In this document: positions 16,723 through 25,475 of the stretch, piece by piece
How positions within the stretch are numbered: the first letter of the stretch is position 1
Layout: the number at the start of each line of letters is the position of its first letter
Source of the DNA: SHXO01 sp964523885
Lineage (GTDB): Bacteria > Pseudomonadota > Gammaproteobacteria > Burkholderiales > SHXO01
Length of the DNA: 64,000 nucleotides
Assembly (NCBI GenBank): GCA_964523885.1
Contig: CAZFYX010000039.1
Span: 1 to 64,000, forward strand
Direction of reading: 5' to 3'
Position numbers and translations under genes: made by a program
The notes under the pieces: model-generated
The model's input: the letters and a program-made list of their open reading frames with translations, nothing else
Told to the model about the DNA's origin: nothing
The model's database searches: none

Positions 16723-16736
16723 TTGATTTGGATCAA
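16723..16736 (+). promoter_or_regulatory. Perfect FNR/ANR box upstream of the nitronate monooxygenase
   Basis: TTGATTTGGATCAA matches TTGAT-N4-ATCAA exactly and extends to a 16-base palindrome (16722-16737). Its centre lies 60 bases before the GTG at 16790, so activation from -41.5 would give a start near 16771. It is the only site in the window matching both canonical halves exactly. Confidence 0.7.
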
Positions 16737-16789
16737 GTAAAACGCACCGGCTCGTTGCCTGTCGCAGTGCGGAGTGCCATATCCGCGCG

Positions 16790-18327
16790 GTGAATCTGGA
16801 TTCGACACTGCGCGCGGCCGGTCACTCCGGCACGCACGCCATCCTGCGCGATTCGGATAGCTGCGCATCGAAGCAGCAACCAGCGGGGTTGGCCGCGCCC
16901 GGCGCAAACGCCCGGCCGCCCTGCATCATCCAGGGCGGCATGGGTGTGAGAATCTCGGACTGGCGGCTGGCAGGCGCCGTGTCGTGTTGCGGCCAGCTGG
17001 GCGTGGTATCGGGAGTCGGACTGGACACCCTGGTGGTGCGCCGCCTCGAGGATGGGGACCCGGGCGGACACATGCGCCGCGCCATCTCCCACTTCCCGAT
17101 CACTCACGCGCTGCCGGCCCTCGAGCGCTATCTGCGGCGGCGTCGCCGGGAGCCCGGGGAACCATACACGCTCCTGCCGCTCTACAAGCTCGCGGCCGGT
17201 ACGGCCCGGCAGCAGATGTCCATGCTCGGCGCCTTCGTCGAGGTCTGGCTGGCCAAGGCCGGGCACGACGGCCTGGTCGGGATCAACCTGCTCACCAAGA
17301 TCCAGCCGACGACGCTGCCCACCTTCTATGGCGCGATGCTCGCCGGCGTGGACTACGTGCTGATGGGCGCAGGCGTTCCGCGCGAGATTTCCGCAGCCCT
17401 GGATCTTCTCGCCCTCCACCAGCCCGCACAACTGCGGCTCGACTCGCCAGTGCCGTGGAGGGCGACCCGCCGAGGCTGCGCTTCGATCCGCGGGATCACT
17501 GGCAGCAGTTGCCCCCGCCCTTGGCGCGGCCGAAGTTCGTCCCGATCTTCGCGAGCACGCTGTTGGCCAGCGTGCTGGTGAAGAAAGCGAGCGGCAAGGT
17601 GGATGGACTGGTGATCGAAGGGCCGACCGCTGGCGGGCACAACGCTGCACCGCGCGGCGAGTTGCGCGTGAATGATCGCGGGGAGCCGATCTACGGGGAG
17701 CGCGACGTGGTCGACCTGGGCAAGATCCGGGAGCTTGGCGTGCCGTTCTGGGTGGCCGGTGGCATGGGCAGTCCGGCCGGCCTGCGCGAAGCGCGCGCAG
17801 CGGGCGCGGCGGGGGTGCAGGTCGGCACCCTGTTCGCCTATTGCGATGAATCGGGGATGGCCGAGCATTTGAAGCGCTCGATCCTGGCGCAGGCTGCGAG
17901 CGGGCACGTGCGGGTCCGTACCGAATTGCGCGCATCCCCTACCGGCTATCCATTCAAGCTCGTGGAGTGGCCGGACGACCCTGCCGCCTCGGCGACACGG
18001 GAGCGCGTTTGCGACCTGGGCTATCTGTGCGAGCCCTACGTGACGCCGGCGGGCACCGTGGCTTTCCGCTGCCCGGGTGAGCCTGAGCACATTTACCTGA
18101 AGAAGGGCGGCCGCTGCGAGGACACCGAGGGCCGCATCTGCCTATGCAACGGGCTGCTCGCCACTGCGGGGTATCCGCAGGCACGCAAGGGCGGCGTCGA
18201 GCCGACGATCGTGACGAGCGGCGACGATCTCGAGCATATCGGTGAGTTCCTTGGCGGACGCGAGCGGTATCGCGCTGAGGACGTGATCCGCTACCTTCTC
18301 GGGACGGGGGACGCAGCACCGACGTAA
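16790..18327 (+). pseudogene. Nitronate monooxygenase family gene, interrupted by one frameshift
   Basis: Two frames together make one protein of roughly 510 residues. The first frame, from a tentative GTG at 16790, contains CIIQGGMGVRISDWRLAGAV (FMN-binding start), GLVGINLLTKIQPTTLP and YVLMGAGVPREIS, up to about 17443. The second continues from AVEGDPPRLRFDP through VIEGPTAGGHNAAPRGE, VPFWVAGGMGSP and AGVQVGTLFAYCDESG to 18327. The shift fits loss of one base near 17443-17444 (GAC-TCG where GAC-NTC-GCC would restore the frame). Intact relatives oxidise nitronates with FMN and O2. Both halves look well conserved, so this is either a recent mutation or a sequencing error. The true start is unclear. 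Confidence 0.75.
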
Positions 18328-18366
18328 CCGGTGCGTTCCCGAGGCGCTGGCCGAGCGGTTGGCTGT

Positions 18367-18389
18367 GCGGTTCAGGTACTTCGAACCGC
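18367..18389. terminator. Hairpin between convergent genes
   Basis: GCGGTTC and GAACCGC form a 7-bp stem with a 9-base loop in the 97-base gap between the nitronate monooxygenase (+) and nnrS (-). It would fold on either strand; no T tract is present. Confidence 0.35.
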
Positions 18390-18424
18390 GCGGAGCGTGA
18401 TGCCGCCCCGGACCAGAGCGGAGC

Positions 18425-19621
18425 CTAGCTGGGCCGTCCGTCCGCGCGTGGCGCCAACAGCAGCGGCAGGTAGACCACCAGGTAGAGCAGGAACGCCGCC
18501 GACCACAAGGCGCCGGAGGCCGAGAGCGCCGTCGGATAGGTGCTGGGCGCCACAAGCGGCCATCCCACCCGCGCCATGGCCGCCAGATGCACGAGGACGT
18601 AGGCGGTCACCTCCACGACGCCGACCTGCAGCGGCAGCCCGGTGTGGCCGCGTGCAGTGCGGGTGATCATGCCGATGATCATGCCACCCACGGCGCCCGT
18701 ACTCAGCGCGTGATCCCCTAGGGTGGCCGGAACCGGCGCGCCCAGCGCATTGAGGCCCAGCAGCAGAAGCCCGACCGGGATCCAGGCGTAGGACAGGTGC
18801 AGGATCCACAGGATCGGCGACCCACGCGTGCACCACGGATCCCAGGTCCACAGCCGCACAGCGTGCAGCGCCGCGGCGGCGAGACACAGGATGCCGGCGA
18901 GCGCACCAGGCAGCGGGCCGAGCAGTGCCGCAAACGCCGCTGCAGCGAGACCGATCGCGGACAGGTCGAGGGGCCGCACCATCCGGCTGCGCGCACCCGG
19001 GATCGCGTTGCGCGTGAACGAGGGGATCACGCGGCCGCCCATGATGGTGACGATCAGCACGACCAGGTCGAGCGCGCAGCGCACCGGCACCAGCTCCGGG
19101 ATCTTCAGCACGCCGGCGTGGGCGAGATGGAACGCCAGATTCGCCGCAGCCAGCACCACCAGCAGTGCGACGAAGAACTGGTTGCGGTTCCCGCTCCGAT
19201 GCAGCGGGATCCACAGAGCCAGGGCCACCGTCGGAAGGAAGACCACGTCGACCACGGCGGCAACCCACGCCGGCCCGGTCAGCATGAGCACCCGCCCGGC
19301 CAGCCATAGTCCCGCGAGCGCGGCGAGCGGCGCGTGCGTCGGCGTGGCAAGGCCAGTCCAGTTGCGCGCCGCGGTGAACAGGAAGCCGGTGATCACGGCC
19401 ACGGCGAAGCCGAACACCATCTCGTGCGCGTGCCAGGCCATCGGAGCAAACGCTGCAGGCAGCGCGAGCCCGCCGAAATACCGTGTCAGCCAGACCGGAA
19501 TGGCCGCGAGCGCGAACAGCGCAGCCAGGAGATAGAACGGCCGGAAGCCGAGGTTGAAAAGCGCCGTCCCGTGCCAGCGCAGGGACGGGCTGCCGGAGGC
19601 GGACGCGTTATCCGAGCTCAT
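18425..19621 (-). CDS. nnrS: NnrS family heme-copper membrane protein
   Basis: 398 residues, about twelve hydrophobic helices. Family signatures include LFNLGFRPFYLLAALFA at the N-terminus, WHAHEMVFGFAVAVITGFLFTA, MGGRVIPSFTRNAI, WILHLSYAWIPVGLLLL and MIIGMITRTARGHTGLPL. NnrS proteins are found with NO- and nitrite-reducing genes, contain heme and copper in the one studied example, and help cells withstand NO stress. The ATG at 19621 was preferred over an in-frame upstream extension that is not conserved. The neighbouring cytochrome b fusion and nir operon fit a role in NO metabolism. Confidence 0.9.
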   Translation of the reverse strand: MSSDNASASGSPSLRWHGTALFNLGFRPFYLLAALFALAAIPVWLTRYFGGLALPAAFAPMAWHAHEMVFGFAVAVITGFLFTAARNWTGLATPTHAPLAALAGLWLAGRVLMLTGPAWVAAVVDVVFLPTVALALWIPLHRSGNRNQFFVALLVVLAAANLAFHLAHAGVLKIPELVPVRCALDLVVLIVTIMGGRVIPSFTRNAIPGARSRMVRPLDLSAIGLAAAAFAALLGPLPGALAGILCLAAAALHAVRLWTWDPWCTRGSPILWILHLSYAWIPVGLLLLGLNALGAPVPATLGDHALSTGAVGGMIIGMITRTARGHTGLPLQVGVVEVTAYVLVHLAAMARVGWPLVAPSTYPTALSASGALWSAAFLLYLVVYLPLLLAPRADGRPS

Positions 19622-19650
19622 GGTTGCAAGGTTGCATGCGCTTCGCAACG

Positions 19651-21600
19651 CTACGCCGCGGCACCCTGAGCCGGGTAGAACGCATCCGCAAAGCACGCAT
19701 CCTCAGCGAGGCCCCGGGCAATGAAGGCCGGCCGCGCGGTCTCGACCATCTTGAGGGACCCGCAGGTATACACGTCGAACCCGGACAGGTCGGGGAAGTC
19801 CTGCAGGATCGCCTCGTGCACCAGCCCCGTTCGCCCGCTCCACTGGTCCTGCGGCCCGGCCTTGGACAGCACCGGCACGAACGAGAAGTTGGGATGGCGG
19901 CGTGCCCACTGCTCCGCGAGGTCGGCCTGGTACAGGTCGGCACGATGGCGCACGCCCCAGTAGAGGACCATGCGCCGCTTCAGCCCCAGACCGAAGGCGT
20001 GCTCGAGCATGCTCTTCACCGGCGCGAAGCCGGTCGCCCCGGCCACGAAGATCAGCGGCCGCGCGCTCTCGCGCAACTGGAACCGCCCGAACGGACCCTC
20101 GAGGGTCAGCAGGTCGCCCACCTTCATCGCCTCGAACACGTGCGTGGTGAAGCGCCCACCCGGGACCAGGCGCACGTGCATCTCGATCGACTCGCCCGAC
20201 TCCGGAGCGGTGGCGAACGAGAACGCCCGCCGCGCCCCGTCCGCCAGCACGACGTTGAAGTACTGCCCGGCGCGATAGGGCATGTGCGTCCCTGCAGGCG
20301 GGCGCAGGTGCACGACCATCACGTCTGGCGCGGCCTTGCGCATCGCGGCGACGGTCGTCTGCACGGTGACGACCGCGGCGTCCTTCTCCGCTCCGGCCTC
20401 CTCGTATTCGACCTCGACGTCGGTGAGCGGCGTGCACACGCACAGCAGCGCACGTCCCAGCATGCGCTCGTCTTCGCTGAGCAGCGCTTTCTGATAGGGG
20501 GCGTGCCGCACCTCGCCGTGCAGGATGGTGCCCTTGCACACGCCGCAGCCGCCGTTGCGGCACTCGTAGCGCAGCGGAATGCCGGCGCGCAAGCCGGCCT
20601 CGAGCAGGGTCTCGTCCGGGCGCACCACTACCTCGCGGTTGCCCGGATGGACGGTCATGCGCGCGCCATTCGCGGCGCGACGCGGGGGGAGCCAGGGCAG
20701 CAGCACCAGCAACGCGGTCGTTCCGAGCAGCAGCATCCACACGCCTTCGAGCGACCAGGCGTAGATCAGCGGCAGCGTAGAGAGCAGGTACCAGTCCATG
20801 CGCAGGGCGTTGGGCACCACCGCGAGGTCCGCCGGCGCGTGGCTGGTCACGGGCCAGACGAGCGAGAGCACGACCATGGTGGCGAGCAACGGCAGCCAGA
20901 TGCCGCGCGGCGGGTTCGTGGACGCTCGCGGCACGCGCTGGACATGCACCCACAGGAACAGCAGCAGGATGAGCGGCACGCCGATGTGGATGAAGGCGAA
21001 CAGCGAGAACAGCCGGTCGTTGACGCTGTCGTGATAGATGAAGTTGCGGATCAGCGTGCCGCCGAACACCGGCAGCCAGTCGAGCAACTCGGCGCTGGCC
21101 ACCACCACGAACTGCGCCAGACGGTCCCACGGCAGCATGTACCCGTTGATGCCCGACACGTAGGTGAGCCACAGCAGCAGCACGCCGCTGACCCAGGAGA
21201 ACCAGCGGAAGCCGCGGTGCCTGTCGAAGCAGAAGTGCCGCAGCATGTGCAGCAGCATGGTCACCACCATCCCGTCTGCGGCGTAGCGGTGCAGGCCGCG
21301 CATCACCGCACCGACGTGGAAGTGGCTGCTGGTGATGCGCTCGACGGATGCGTAGGCGCCGCTCACCCCGGTGTCGAAGAACACGTACAGGTACAGCCCG
21401 CTGGCGACCACCACCCAGAACAGGAAGAAGGCGATCTCGCCCAGATGATAGAAGGGATTCAGCCGGTCGCCGAATGCGCGATTGAAGGCGGCCTCGGTGT
21501 GCAGGAATCCGCCCTGGCCGATCGCTTGGAGCTGGTGGAGCAATGTCGCATTCCGCGGTAGAAAGGCGGGCTGGGCAGGTACCGCGCCCAGCCCGGACAT
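19651..21600 (-). CDS. Fusion: cytochrome b + [2Fe-2S] ferredoxin + FAD/NAD(P) reductase
   Basis: 649 residues in three parts. Residues about 30-300 are a cytochrome b of the bc1/b6 type with two heme ligand pairs, H104/H118 and H205/H219, each 14 apart. Residues 315-400 are a plant-type [2Fe-2S] ferredoxin with Cys347, 352, 355 and 387. Residues 405-649 are an FNR module with RAFSFATAP (FAD) and AGATGFAPVKSM (nicotinamide side). The chain predicts electron flow from NAD(P)H through flavin and iron-sulfur to two b hemes in the membrane, perhaps to quinone. An alternative ATG at 21759 would lie at the start site predicted from the operator at 21792, so 21600 is preferred. It is a paralog of the cytochrome b half at 37897-39468. 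Confidence 0.85.
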   Translation of the reverse strand: MSGLGAVPAQPAFLPRNATLLHQLQAIGQGGFLHTEAAFNRAFGDRLNPFYHLGEIAFFLFWVVVASGLYLYVFFDTGVSGAYASVERITSSHFHVGAVMRGLHRYAADGMVVTMLLHMLRHFCFDRHRGFRWFSWVSGVLLLWLTYVSGINGYMLPWDRLAQFVVVASAELLDWLPVFGGTLIRNFIYHDSVNDRLFSLFAFIHIGVPLILLLFLWVHVQRVPRASTNPPRGIWLPLLATMVVLSLVWPVTSHAPADLAVVPNALRMDWYLLSTLPLIYAWSLEGVWMLLLGTTALLVLLPWLPPRRAANGARMTVHPGNREVVVRPDETLLEAGLRAGIPLRYECRNGGCGVCKGTILHGEVRHAPYQKALLSEDERMLGRALLCVCTPLTDVEVEYEEAGAEKDAAVVTVQTTVAAMRKAAPDVMVVHLRPPAGTHMPYRAGQYFNVVLADGARRAFSFATAPESGESIEMHVRLVPGGRFTTHVFEAMKVGDLLTLEGPFGRFQLRESARPLIFVAGATGFAPVKSMLEHAFGLGLKRRMVLYWGVRHRADLYQADLAEQWARRHPNFSFVPVLSKAGPQDQWSGRTGLVHEAILQDFPDLSGFDVYTCGSLKMVETARPAFIARGLAEDACFADAFYPAQGAAA

Positions 21601-21791
21601 CCCCGGGACCAGCCGCCCGACCGGCGGCGCGCTCCCGTTCGGCAGGAGAGCGCTTGACAGGCAGCCGACAGACGCCCGGGAGAAACTGCAGCGCACAACC
21701 CGGCTTGCGCCTCGGTGCTTTGACCTTTCCGTGCACAGGCCGTATGCGCTGGATGTCATGCACAGCCTAGTCTGCCGCAGCGCCCGGTTCC

Positions 21792-21805
21792 TTCATCTGG
21801 GTTCA
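21792..21805 (-). promoter_or_regulatory. FNR-family variant operator upstream of the cytochrome b-FNR fusion
   Basis: TTCATCTGGGTTCA as written on the plus strand, preceded by TTCC and followed by G like its relatives. The centre is 198 bases before the ATG at 21600; activation from -41.5 would start transcription near 21757. Confidence 0.5.
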
Positions 21806-21878
21806 GGCGCCGCATCGGCCCGGCGGCAACGCGCACGGCCATGTGCCCGCGGAAGGCATGCGGCCGGCGCATAAAGAG

Positions 21879-21907
21879 ATGGCCAGCTGCCGAAGGCAGC
21901 CGGCCAT
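21879..21907 (-). terminator. Terminator-like hairpin for the nir operon
   Basis: On the minus strand ATGGCC-G-GCTGCC-TTC-GGCAGC-T-GGCCAT folds into two 6-bp helices with one mismatch and a C(UUCG)G tetraloop, followed by a T-rich stretch (CTCTTTAT). It lies 140 bases past the last gene of the nir operon (cytochrome P460). This is the most convincing intrinsic terminator in the window. Confidence 0.65.
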
Positions 21908-22047
21908 GTGAAGCGCGCCTGGCACCGCGGTGCAGCTTCGGGGGATCGCCTTCCTTCTGGTAGAAGGAAAACAGGTGCCGCGCGTAAGGAAAATCCTACC
22001 GGCCCAGAGGACGGGATTCCTTAATCCGCGTCAAGTTGCGCGCGGAC

Positions 22048-22536
22048 TCAGTTCGATCCGCGTGTGAAGAGGTAGTTGTTGTCGGCATGCGGGATGTGGC
22101 AGGTGAAGCACGCCTTGCCGCCGTCCTTCACCACCTTCTGATTGGGGTCCCCGGCCTTGAATGCCTGGAATCCCCACCCACCCGTCTCGGCATAGCGCTG
22201 CGCGTCGCGGACCATGACCGCCACCACCTTGCGATCCGCCTGGGACAGCGTCTTGTTGTCGGCCTCGTTGTACTTGAACCGGTCCACCACGAACGTCGCG
22301 CCATCGGCGAACTGCCCGGTCTTGAGTCCCTCCACCGCGACCGGGTTGGCGTAAACGTGCTGAATTCCGACGTTTCCCTCGGGCTGGTGGCCGGTCATGT
22401 TGACCGTGCTGCGGAGGTGATACCAGGACCGGTAGCCGTCCGGAAATCCGATGTGGCTGGTGTCCTGATCGGCGAATGCGAACCCTGCGGCGCAGCCCGC
22501 CGCCAGTGCGATGAATGCAGCGTGGCGATGCTTCAT
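22048..22536 (-). CDS. Cytochrome P460 family protein
   Basis: 162 residues: signal peptide about 1-22 (ending AFA/DQD), then the P460 domain with GYRSWYHLRSTVN and a single C-terminal heme site CFTCH (C143, C146, H147). The ATG at 22536 follows GGAGGTACC. Cytochromes P460 of ammonia oxidisers convert hydroxylamine to N2O, and related cytochromes bind NO. The heme-crosslinking lysine cannot be assigned by eye. It is the last gene of the nir operon, 141 bases after nirN on the same strand, so it probably acts in the periplasm on NO or a related species, or protects against it. Confidence 0.8.
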   Translation of the reverse strand: MKHRHAAFIALAAGCAAGFAFADQDTSHIGFPDGYRSWYHLRSTVNMTGHQPEGNVGIQHVYANPVAVEGLKTGQFADGATFVVDRFKYNEADNKTLSQADRKVVAVMVRDAQRYAETGGWGFQAFKAGDPNQKVVKDGGKACFTCHIPHADNNYLFTRGSN

Positions 22537-22677
22537 GAACGGTACCTCCTCCGTGCGTGGACGTTGTGCGAATGCCCTGGGCGGCCGTGCGCCCTGTGCC
22601 GAGGATGCCATCGGGGCTCAGGGGCCGCATCAGTAAAATCATGAACGCGGCCTCGGCGCACGCCGCAACCGGCGCCG

Positions 22678-24228
22678 CTAGTGGCTCGTCCCGCTGGAGC
22701 GCGTGATCTTGTTGTACACGTTGTACTTGCCGACCGGTTTGCGCATGGGGATGCGCTTGACCTCCTCGAGGGTGGCGGCGTCGTACACCACCAGCGCACC
22801 ATCCATCTCCCACAGGCTCACCAGGGCATAGCGGCCGTCGCGGGTGAACTCGACGTGCGCCGCAGTCTTGCCCGGCGCCGGCGTGACCGTCTTCACCACC
22901 TCCAGGCTGTCCTTGTCGATCACCTGCAGGCTGTCCTTGTGCGCGCTGTTGAACGCGTCCACCCAGGCATACCGGCTGTTCTCGTGACTGCGCATGAAGA
23001 ATCCGGGACCGAGGGTCTCGATCTCCCGCAGCGGCTTCCAGCTCTGCACGTCGATCACGCTCACCACTCCGCGCTGGAGGTTCGGGGTCGCCATCACCGT
23101 CCGGCCCTCCCGCTGCCACGTGATGCCGGAACCCAGGTGCGGCAGCCCCGGCAAGGGCACCTCGGCGACCCGCCGGCGCACGTCGAGATTGACCACCTGC
23201 CCCTTGCCGCCGTCGCGCGCCGCGCCGATCAGGTACGCGCAGGTGGGATCGAAGAAGAAGTCGTCGAGGATCTCGTCCAGCACCGTGCGACGGGGCGTGA
23301 ACTGGCCCGGCGCGGCGATCGCCTCCTTGAACTGGTAGTCGTGCACCATGCCCTCGTAGACCGGCTCGGCCTTGGGGTCGTAGCTCACCTCCCAGATCTC
23401 CGCGATGTCCTTGAGCGCGACGACGAAGCTGCGGCGGGGGGCGGCGTCGTACACGGCGCTCACACGCGAGCTGCGGCCGGCCTTGTCCTTCACCTCCAGC
23501 ACGCGCACCACGGAGAGGTCGCGGGCATCCAGGATCACCAGCGAATGCGGCAGGTAGTTGCCGACCGCCACGTACTTTCCGTCGCTGGAGACCGCGGCGT
23601 TGCGGGTATTGATGCCGGCGCGGACCTCGGCCACCAGCGCGAGGCCCCACAGGTCGTACTTGCTGATCCAACCGTCGCGCGAGGCGAAGTAGACGAAGCG
23701 GCCATCGGGCGAGAACTTCGGGCCGCCGTGCAGTGCATAGCGCGAGGGAAAGCGCGTGAGCGGCTCGAGGCGGTCGCCGTCGAGAATGGTGACGTGGTGA
23801 TCGCCGCCCTCCACCACGACGAACAGGTTGAGCGGGTCGGCCTCGAAGACCGGCCGCGGCGGCAGGTCGCTCGGCGCGCGATGCTGGATGCGCGACGCGC
23901 TGATCTCTGCGCTTCCCCAGACCAGCGGCGTGGGCAGCGGCGTGTAGACGTAATCGGCGAGCGACTTGATCTGCGCGGCGTCCAGCTTGTCGCCGAAGGC
24001 CGGCATCTGGGTGGCGACGCGTCCCTGGGAGATCACCTGCTCCGCGGCCGCGCGCTTGAGTCGCTCCAGATTCTCGGGCAGCAGCGCCGGTCCCATCGCG
24101 CCGAGCCGGTCCGCGCCATGGCAGCTCGCGCAATGAGTCTGGTACAGACTCTCGGCCCCCTGCGCTGCGGCGTCGAGGGGAAGAAGCGTGACCGCCAGGC
24201 ACGCAAGGGCAGCCGCGGCCCAGCGCAC
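22678..24228 (-). CDS. nirN: NirN, cytochrome cd1-like protein of heme d1 synthesis
   Basis: 516 residues: signal peptide (MRWAAAALACLAVTLLPLDA), an N-terminal cytochrome c domain with CASCH (C33, C36, H37), then an eight-bladed propeller resembling NirS. NirN is the periplasmic dihydro-heme d1 dehydrogenase that completes the acrylate side chain of heme d1 and hands the cofactor to NirS. The GTG at 24228 has AGGAG 4 bases upstream; a TTG at 24255 overlapping the nirJ stop (TTGA) is an alternative that would lengthen the signal peptide. Within the operon it follows nirJ directly. Confidence 0.88.
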   Translation of the reverse strand: MRWAAAALACLAVTLLPLDAAAQGAESLYQTHCASCHGADRLGAMGPALLPENLERLKRAAAEQVISQGRVATQMPAFGDKLDAAQIKSLADYVYTPLPTPLVWGSAEISASRIQHRAPSDLPPRPVFEADPLNLFVVVEGGDHHVTILDGDRLEPLTRFPSRYALHGGPKFSPDGRFVYFASRDGWISKYDLWGLALVAEVRAGINTRNAAVSSDGKYVAVGNYLPHSLVILDARDLSVVRVLEVKDKAGRSSRVSAVYDAAPRRSFVVALKDIAEIWEVSYDPKAEPVYEGMVHDYQFKEAIAAPGQFTPRRTVLDEILDDFFFDPTCAYLIGAARDGGKGQVVNLDVRRRVAEVPLPGLPHLGSGITWQREGRTVMATPNLQRGVVSVIDVQSWKPLREIETLGPGFFMRSHENSRYAWVDAFNSAHKDSLQVIDKDSLEVVKTVTPAPGKTAAHVEFTRDGRYALVSLWEMDGALVVYDAATLEEVKRIPMRKPVGKYNVYNKITRSSGTSH

Positions 24229-24251
24229 TGCACTCCTGGTTCTCCTCGCGC

Positions 24252-25460
24252 TCAAGCCACCACCCGCCCCGCGGACGATGCGCGGCTGCCCTCTGCGCCG
24301 CTGGCGCCCAGCGGCAGCCCGCGCGCACCGATCTCCGCATCGTCCAGGTAGCACGCGGGATCCTCGGCCCACGGGTCGCCGGTCGTCTGCAGCGCGCGCA
24401 CCCGCGTGTTGCCTCCGCAGACGTCGAGGTAACCGCACGCGCCGCAGCGCCCCGTCACCGGCCGCGGCCTGGCCTTCAACCCGCCCATGATCGGGTCGGA
24501 GGTATCCACCCAGATCGCCGAGAACGGCCGCTCGCGCACGTTGCCCAGGCTGTAGTGCCACCAGTACGTGTCGGGGTGCACGTTGCCGACGTTGTCGATG
24601 TTGGCGATGTTCACACCGGAGGCGTTGCCGCCCCACTGCGCCAGGCGCTCGCGTAGCCCGGGCGCCAGGTGCGGCAGGCGCCGCTGCGCCCACAGCAGCA
24701 GGTACACGCCGTCCGCGTCGTTGTTGCCGGTGACGTACTCGCGCTCGATGCCGCGATCCAGATCGCTCCAGCAGGACTCGAACAGCAGGTCCATCGCCGC
24801 GCGGGTGGTCTGCAGCACGGCGTCCTTGCGCCGATTGGTGTAGCCGCGCCCGGCATAGTTCAGGTGCGACAGGTAGAACTTGTCGATCGACTCGCGATCG
24901 AGGAGCTCGAGCATGGCGGGCAACTCCGCCGCGTTGAGCTGGGTCAGGGTGAAGCGGGTCCCCACCTTGACGCCCGCGGCACGGCACAGCCGGATGCCAT
25001 TGAGCGCCGCGCGATACGCGCCCTGCTTGCGACGGAACTGGTCGTGGGTGGCCTCCACCCCGTCCAGGCTGATCCCGACGTAGTCGAATCCGGCCTGCGC
25101 GATGCGGGCCGCCAGCGGTTGGTCGATCAGCGTGCCGTTGGTGGACAGACCCACGTACATCCCCAGCGCCTTGGCCCGCGCCGCGATGTCGAAGATGTCG
25201 TGGCGCAGCAGCGGCTCGCCGCCGGACAGGATCAGCACCGGCACGCCGAACCGCTTCAGGTCGTCCATGACCGCGTACACCTCGCGCGTATCCAGCTCGC
25301 CGGGGAAGTCGCGGTCGCACGAGATCGAGTAGCAGTGCTGGCAGGTCAGGTTGCACCGGCGTACGAGGTTCCAGATCACCACCGGCCCGCTTGGCGCGCG
25401 CGGCGCAGGCGGCACGCGGCCGGCTTGCAGGGCTTGCATGAATTGGGTGATGCGGAGCAT
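24252..25460 (-). CDS. nirJ: NirJ, radical SAM enzyme of heme d1 synthesis
   Basis: 402 residues. The SAM cluster motif is CNLTCQHC at about 36-43, followed by LSGGEPLL and LSTNGTL; the C-terminal region has the second cluster motif CGACGYLDVCGG. NirJ replaces the two propionate side chains of the didecarboxysiroheme intermediate by oxo groups. It is cytoplasmic. The ATG at 25460 has AAGGA 7 bases upstream. It lies between nirH and nirN on the same strand with gaps of only about 15-25 bases, so it is part of the main nir transcript. Confidence 0.93.
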   Translation of the reverse strand: MLRITQFMQALQAGRVPPAPRAPSGPVVIWNLVRRCNLTCQHCYSISCDRDFPGELDTREVYAVMDDLKRFGVPVLILSGGEPLLRHDIFDIAARAKALGMYVGLSTNGTLIDQPLAARIAQAGFDYVGISLDGVEATHDQFRRKQGAYRAALNGIRLCRAAGVKVGTRFTLTQLNAAELPAMLELLDRESIDKFYLSHLNYAGRGYTNRRKDAVLQTTRAAMDLLFESCWSDLDRGIEREYVTGNNDADGVYLLLWAQRRLPHLAPGLRERLAQWGGNASGVNIANIDNVGNVHPDTYWWHYSLGNVRERPFSAIWVDTSDPIMGGLKARPRPVTGRCGACGYLDVCGGNTRVRALQTTGDPWAEDPACYLDDAEIGARGLPLGASGAEGSRASSAGRVVA

Positions 25461-25475
25461 GGCGGTTCCTTCGCT

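Larger units (their letters stand above)
21601..22047. other. 447-base noncoding region between the nir operon and the cytochrome b fusion
   Basis: No credible gene on either strand. From low to high coordinate it holds a variant FNR box (21792-21805), a terminator-like hairpin for the nir operon (21879-21907), a perfect 8-bp inverted repeat TTCCTTCT/AGAAGGAA with a 3-base loop (21951-21969), and a looser FNR-like string TTAATCCGCGTCAA (22021-22034) just past the cytochrome P460 stop. Confidence 0.6.
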
